Shown piece by piece: positions 4,578 through 6,864 of a stretch of 6,864 nucleotides of DNA. The notes under the pieces are model-generated. The model saw only the letters and a list, made by a program, of their open reading frames with translations, made no database searches and was not told where the DNA came from. The DNA is from Clostridiales bacterium (GTDB taxonomy: Bacteria > Bacillota > Clostridia > Christensenellales > Aristaeellaceae). Each line of letters starts with the position of its first letter. Position 1 is the first letter of the stretch. The position numbers and the translations under genes are program-made. The stretch lies in assembly GCA_012514225.1 (NCBI GenBank), contig JAAZAQ010000103.1, positions 1 through 6,864 on the forward strand, given 5' to 3'.

Positions 4578-6864
4578 ACCAGCTGTAGCCCGTCTTGATG
4601 TCGCACTTCAGGGGCACCTCCAGCGCGATGACCTCCTCCATGCAGCGCTTGAGCGCCTGGCGCACCGGCCCCGCCTCGTTTTCCGGCGCCTCGATGATCA
4701 GCTCGTCGTGCACCGTCAGGATGAGCCGCGCCTGGAAGTTCCCCTCGCGCAATTCCCGGCTCACGCGCACCATTGCGGCCTTGATGATGTCGGCGGCCGT
4801 TCCCTGGATGGGGGTGTTCATCGCGGCGCGCTCGCCGAAGTTCCGGGTGTTCACGTTGCCGCTTTTCAGCTCGTCCAGCTTCCTGCGCCGGCCCATCAGG
4901 GTGGAGATGTAGCCGTGCTCGTAGCCGAAGCGCACCGATTCGTCCATGAAGCGCCGCACGCCCGGGTAATGCTCGAAGTACCGGGAGATGAAGTCCGCCG
5001 CCCTCTTGCGGGTGGAGCCGATGTTGCGCGCCAGCCCGAAATCGCTGATGCCGTAGACGATGCCGAAGTTGATGGCCTTGGCGTCCGAGCGCATTGCGGG
5101 CGTCACCTCGTCCAGCTCCACGCCGTTGATCTCGGCGGCCGTGTGGGTGTGGATATCCTGGTCCCGCCGGAAGGCCTCCCGCATTTCCTCGTCCCCGCTC
5201 ATGTGCGCCAGGATGCGCAGCTCGATCTGGGAATAGTCCGCGTCGATGAGCACGTGCCCGGGCTTTGCGACAAAGGCGCGGCGGATATCCCGCCCCATTT
5301 CCGTCCGGATGGGGATGTTCTGCAGGTTGGGCTCGTTGGAGGAGATGCGCCCGGTGGAGGTGCCGGTCTGATCGAAGGTGGTGTGGATGCGGCCGCTGGC
5401 GTCCGTCTTGCGCAGCAGCGCGTCGATGTAGGTGCTGTTCAGCTTGGTCACCTGCCGGTATTCCAGGATGTCCTTGATGCTCGGGTGCAGGGGGAGGAGC
5501 GGCTCCAGCGCCTCCGCGTCCGTGCTGTAGCCGGACTTGGTCTTGCGCTGGGAGGGCAGTTTCAGGGTTTCGAACAGCACCTTGCCCAGTTGCTGCGGGC
5601 TGTTGAGGTTGAAGCCCGGGACCCCGGTTTCCCGGTAGACGGCCTCGCGCAGTTCTTCGGCGCGCCGGATGTATTCCTCGCCCAGGGCGCTGAGCACCTT
5701 GGCGTCCACCTGGAAGCCCACTTCCTCCATGTCGTAGAGCACTCGCACCAGCGGCAGCTCCACGTCGTGGAACAGGGCCTCCATCCAGGCTTCCTTCAGC
5801 TGCGCCGTCTGCCGGCCGTACAGGTCCATCACGCCCTGGGCGTCGCGCTGGGCGAAGGACTGCAGGGCGTAGCTCTTCTCCTGGGGGTTGTTCAGGTAGG
5901 CGGCGATCATGGTGTCAAAGACCAGCCGGTCCGCTTCCTTGTATTGCAGGTTCATCAGGTGGAACAGCCGCTTCGCGTCGTGGGCGGCGAACCCGCCCTT
6001 CAGCCGCGGCATCATCAGCCCCAGGGCCTCGCCGCTGGTCAGGCCGTCCGCCTGCTCGAACAGGCTCTGCTGGCGGGAGGCGCCCTGCAGGCGCGCGCGC
6101 CGTCCGTCCGGAAGCGCCAGGGACAGTTCCTCCGCGTTGGCGAACACGGCGGCCGGCGCCTCCGGCGGCGGCGTCAGAAAGGTCTCCAGTTCCTCCCGCC
6201 TGGCGATTTCCTGCCAGTCGGGCTTTGGCGCCTCCGTTCCGTCCGCCGTCTGCGGCGCGGTCGCCCGGGTCAGCCGGCGCAGGCGCTCCGACGCGCCGTT
6301 GAGCTGGTACTTCTGAAGGACGGGCAACCCGGCCGCCAGCTCGTCCAGCGCCGCCTCCTTCAGGCTCAGCGTCACGGGCGCGTCGCGCCGGATGGTGGCC
6401 AGCTCCCGGCTCATGCGGGCCTGGTCGGCGAACTGGACCAGCTTCTCGCCCAGCTTGCCCTTGACCTTGTCCGCGTTTTGAAGGGTGTTGTCCAGGGTGC
6501 CAAACTCCGAAAGCAGCTTCAGGGCGGTCTTCTCGCCCACCCCCGGCACCCCGGGGATGTTGTCGCTGCTGTCACCCATCAGGCCCTTCCAGTCGGTCAC
6601 CTGCTCCGGCGTCACGCCGAAGTAGGCCTTGACCCCCGCCGGGTCGAAGAGCACGGTTTCGGAGATGCCCCGCTTGGTGAACAGCATGTGCACCCCGTCG
6701 TCCACCAGCTGCAGGTCGTCGTTGTCCCCGGTCACGATGAGGGCCTTGATGCCCCGCTGCTTGCACTGCAGCGACAGGGTGCCGATGAGGTCGTCCGCCT
6801 CGAAGCCCGGCAGGCTCAGCACCTGGATGCCCATGCCCTTCAGGATTTCCCGGACGGTGGCAAA
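4564..6864 (-). CDS. polA: DNA polymerase I (5' end cut off by the window edge)
   Basis: Family A DNA polymerase for Okazaki-fragment processing and repair synthesis. The visible 766 residues continue to the right edge; about the first 95-100 residues, including the usual start, are missing. The 5'-nuclease domain comes first: EADD (22-25), TGDNDD (45-50) and GDSSDNIPGVPGVGEKTA (97-114) hold metal ligands and the helix-hairpin-helix. A 3'-5' exonuclease-like domain (about 215-375) lacks the DxE motif and the later catalytic aspartate, so it is probably inactive for proofreading, as in Bacillus stearothermophilus and Thermus enzymes. The polymerase domain carries motif A DADYSQIELR (541-550), the O-helix with R592, K596, F600 and Y604 (DAKAINFGIVYG), and motif C VHDE (718-721). 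Phenylalanine at the O-helix position is the usual state, which discriminates against dideoxynucleotides. It is probably the first or an early gene of the operon and overlaps coaE by 14 bp. Confidence 0.98.
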   Translation of the reverse strand, partial: FATVREILKGMGIQVLSLPGFEADDLIGTLSLQCKQRGIKALIVTGDNDDLQLVDDGVHMLFTKRGISETVLFDPAGVKAYFGVTPEQVTDWKGLMGDSSDNIPGVPGVGEKTALKLLSEFGTLDNTLQNADKVKGKLGEKLVQFADQARMSRELATIRRDAPVTLSLKEAALDELAAGLPVLQKYQLNGASERLRRLTRATAPQTADGTEAPKPDWQEIARREELETFLTPPPEAPAAVFANAEELSLALPDGRRARLQGASRQQSLFEQADGLTSGEALGLMMPRLKGGFAAHDAKRLFHLMNLQYKEADRLVFDTMIAAYLNNPQEKSYALQSFAQRDAQGVMDLYGRQTAQLKEAWMEALFHDVELPLVRVLYDMEEVGFQVDAKVLSALGEEYIRRAEELREAVYRETGVPGFNLNSPQQLGKVLFETLKLPSQRKTKSGYSTDAEALEPLLPLHPSIKDILEYRQVTKLNSTYIDALLRKTDASGRIHTTFDQTGTSTGRISSNEPNLQNIPIRTEMGRDIRRAFVAKPGHVLIDADYSQIELRILAHMSGDEEMREAFRRDQDIHTHTAAEINGVELDEVTPAMRSDAKAINFGIVYGISDFGLARNIGSTRKRAADFISRYFEHYPGVRRFMDESVRFGYEHGYISTLMGRRRKLDELKSGNVNTRNFGERAAMNTPIQGTAADIIKAAMVRVSRELREGNFQARLILTVHDELIIEAPENEAGPVRQALKRCMEEVIALEVPLKCDIKTGYSWYDTK

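Noticed and set aside
2966..4598. Overlapping plus-strand open frames of 362 and 266 codons
   Set aside because: They are antisense to the SBP start, the transglycosylase and coaE. Their translations are low-complexity and arginine, proline or glycine-rich, typical of GC-rich shadow frames.
1..6864. A new defence, mobile or biosynthetic system in the window
   Set aside because: Every frame with support belongs to a known family. There are no direct-repeat arrays, transposase or integrase motifs, tRNA-like ends or compositional breaks that I could see.

Overview
The window is a GC-rich bacterial chromosome segment (above 60% by eye) with all six genes on the minus strand, so they read from the right edge to the left. 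The order is polA (5' end cut off by the right edge), coaE, a membrane-anchored SLT-type lytic transglycosylase, a family-5 solute-binding protein, a flavin reductase-like protein, and rimO (3' end cut off by the left edge). The polA-coaE neighbourhood, a Pol I with a decayed proofreading domain, and an SLT transglycosylase directly after coaE suggest a high-GC member of the Bacillota (Clostridia-like, perhaps gut-associated). That is inference from gene order and protein character; no rRNA or other taxonomic marker is present.

Region 982-6864 looks like one transcription unit of five genes. polA and coaE overlap by 14 bp, coaE and the transglycosylase by about 8 bp, and the transglycosylase and the solute-binding protein by about 100 bp. 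The flavin reductase follows after 27 bp. No promoter is visible inside this block; the operon promoter must lie beyond the right edge. A small hairpin followed by six T (959-979, minus strand) sits just after the last stop codon and is a plausible weak terminator. Its stem also matches the core GAAC-N4-GTTC of the Gram-positive LexA box.

Region 886-981 is the only real intergenic gap. Besides that hairpin it holds a good candidate sigma-A promoter for rimO (TTGTGG, 17 bp, TAAAAT with an upstream TG) and a hairpin at the predicted 5' end of the rimO leader.

Functionally these are mostly housekeeping genes: repair and Okazaki-fragment DNA synthesis (PolA), the last step of CoA synthesis (CoaE), peptidoglycan cleavage (SLT), peptide or similar solute capture (SBP), flavin-dependent reduction, and ribosomal protein S12 methylthiolation (RimO). 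I see no mobile element, CRISPR array, tRNA, rRNA, defence system or clearly new biological system. The most unusual points are the long out-of-phase overlap between the transglycosylase and the SBP signal peptide, the missing lipobox in the SBP, and the proline-rich cytoplasmic extension of the transglycosylase.
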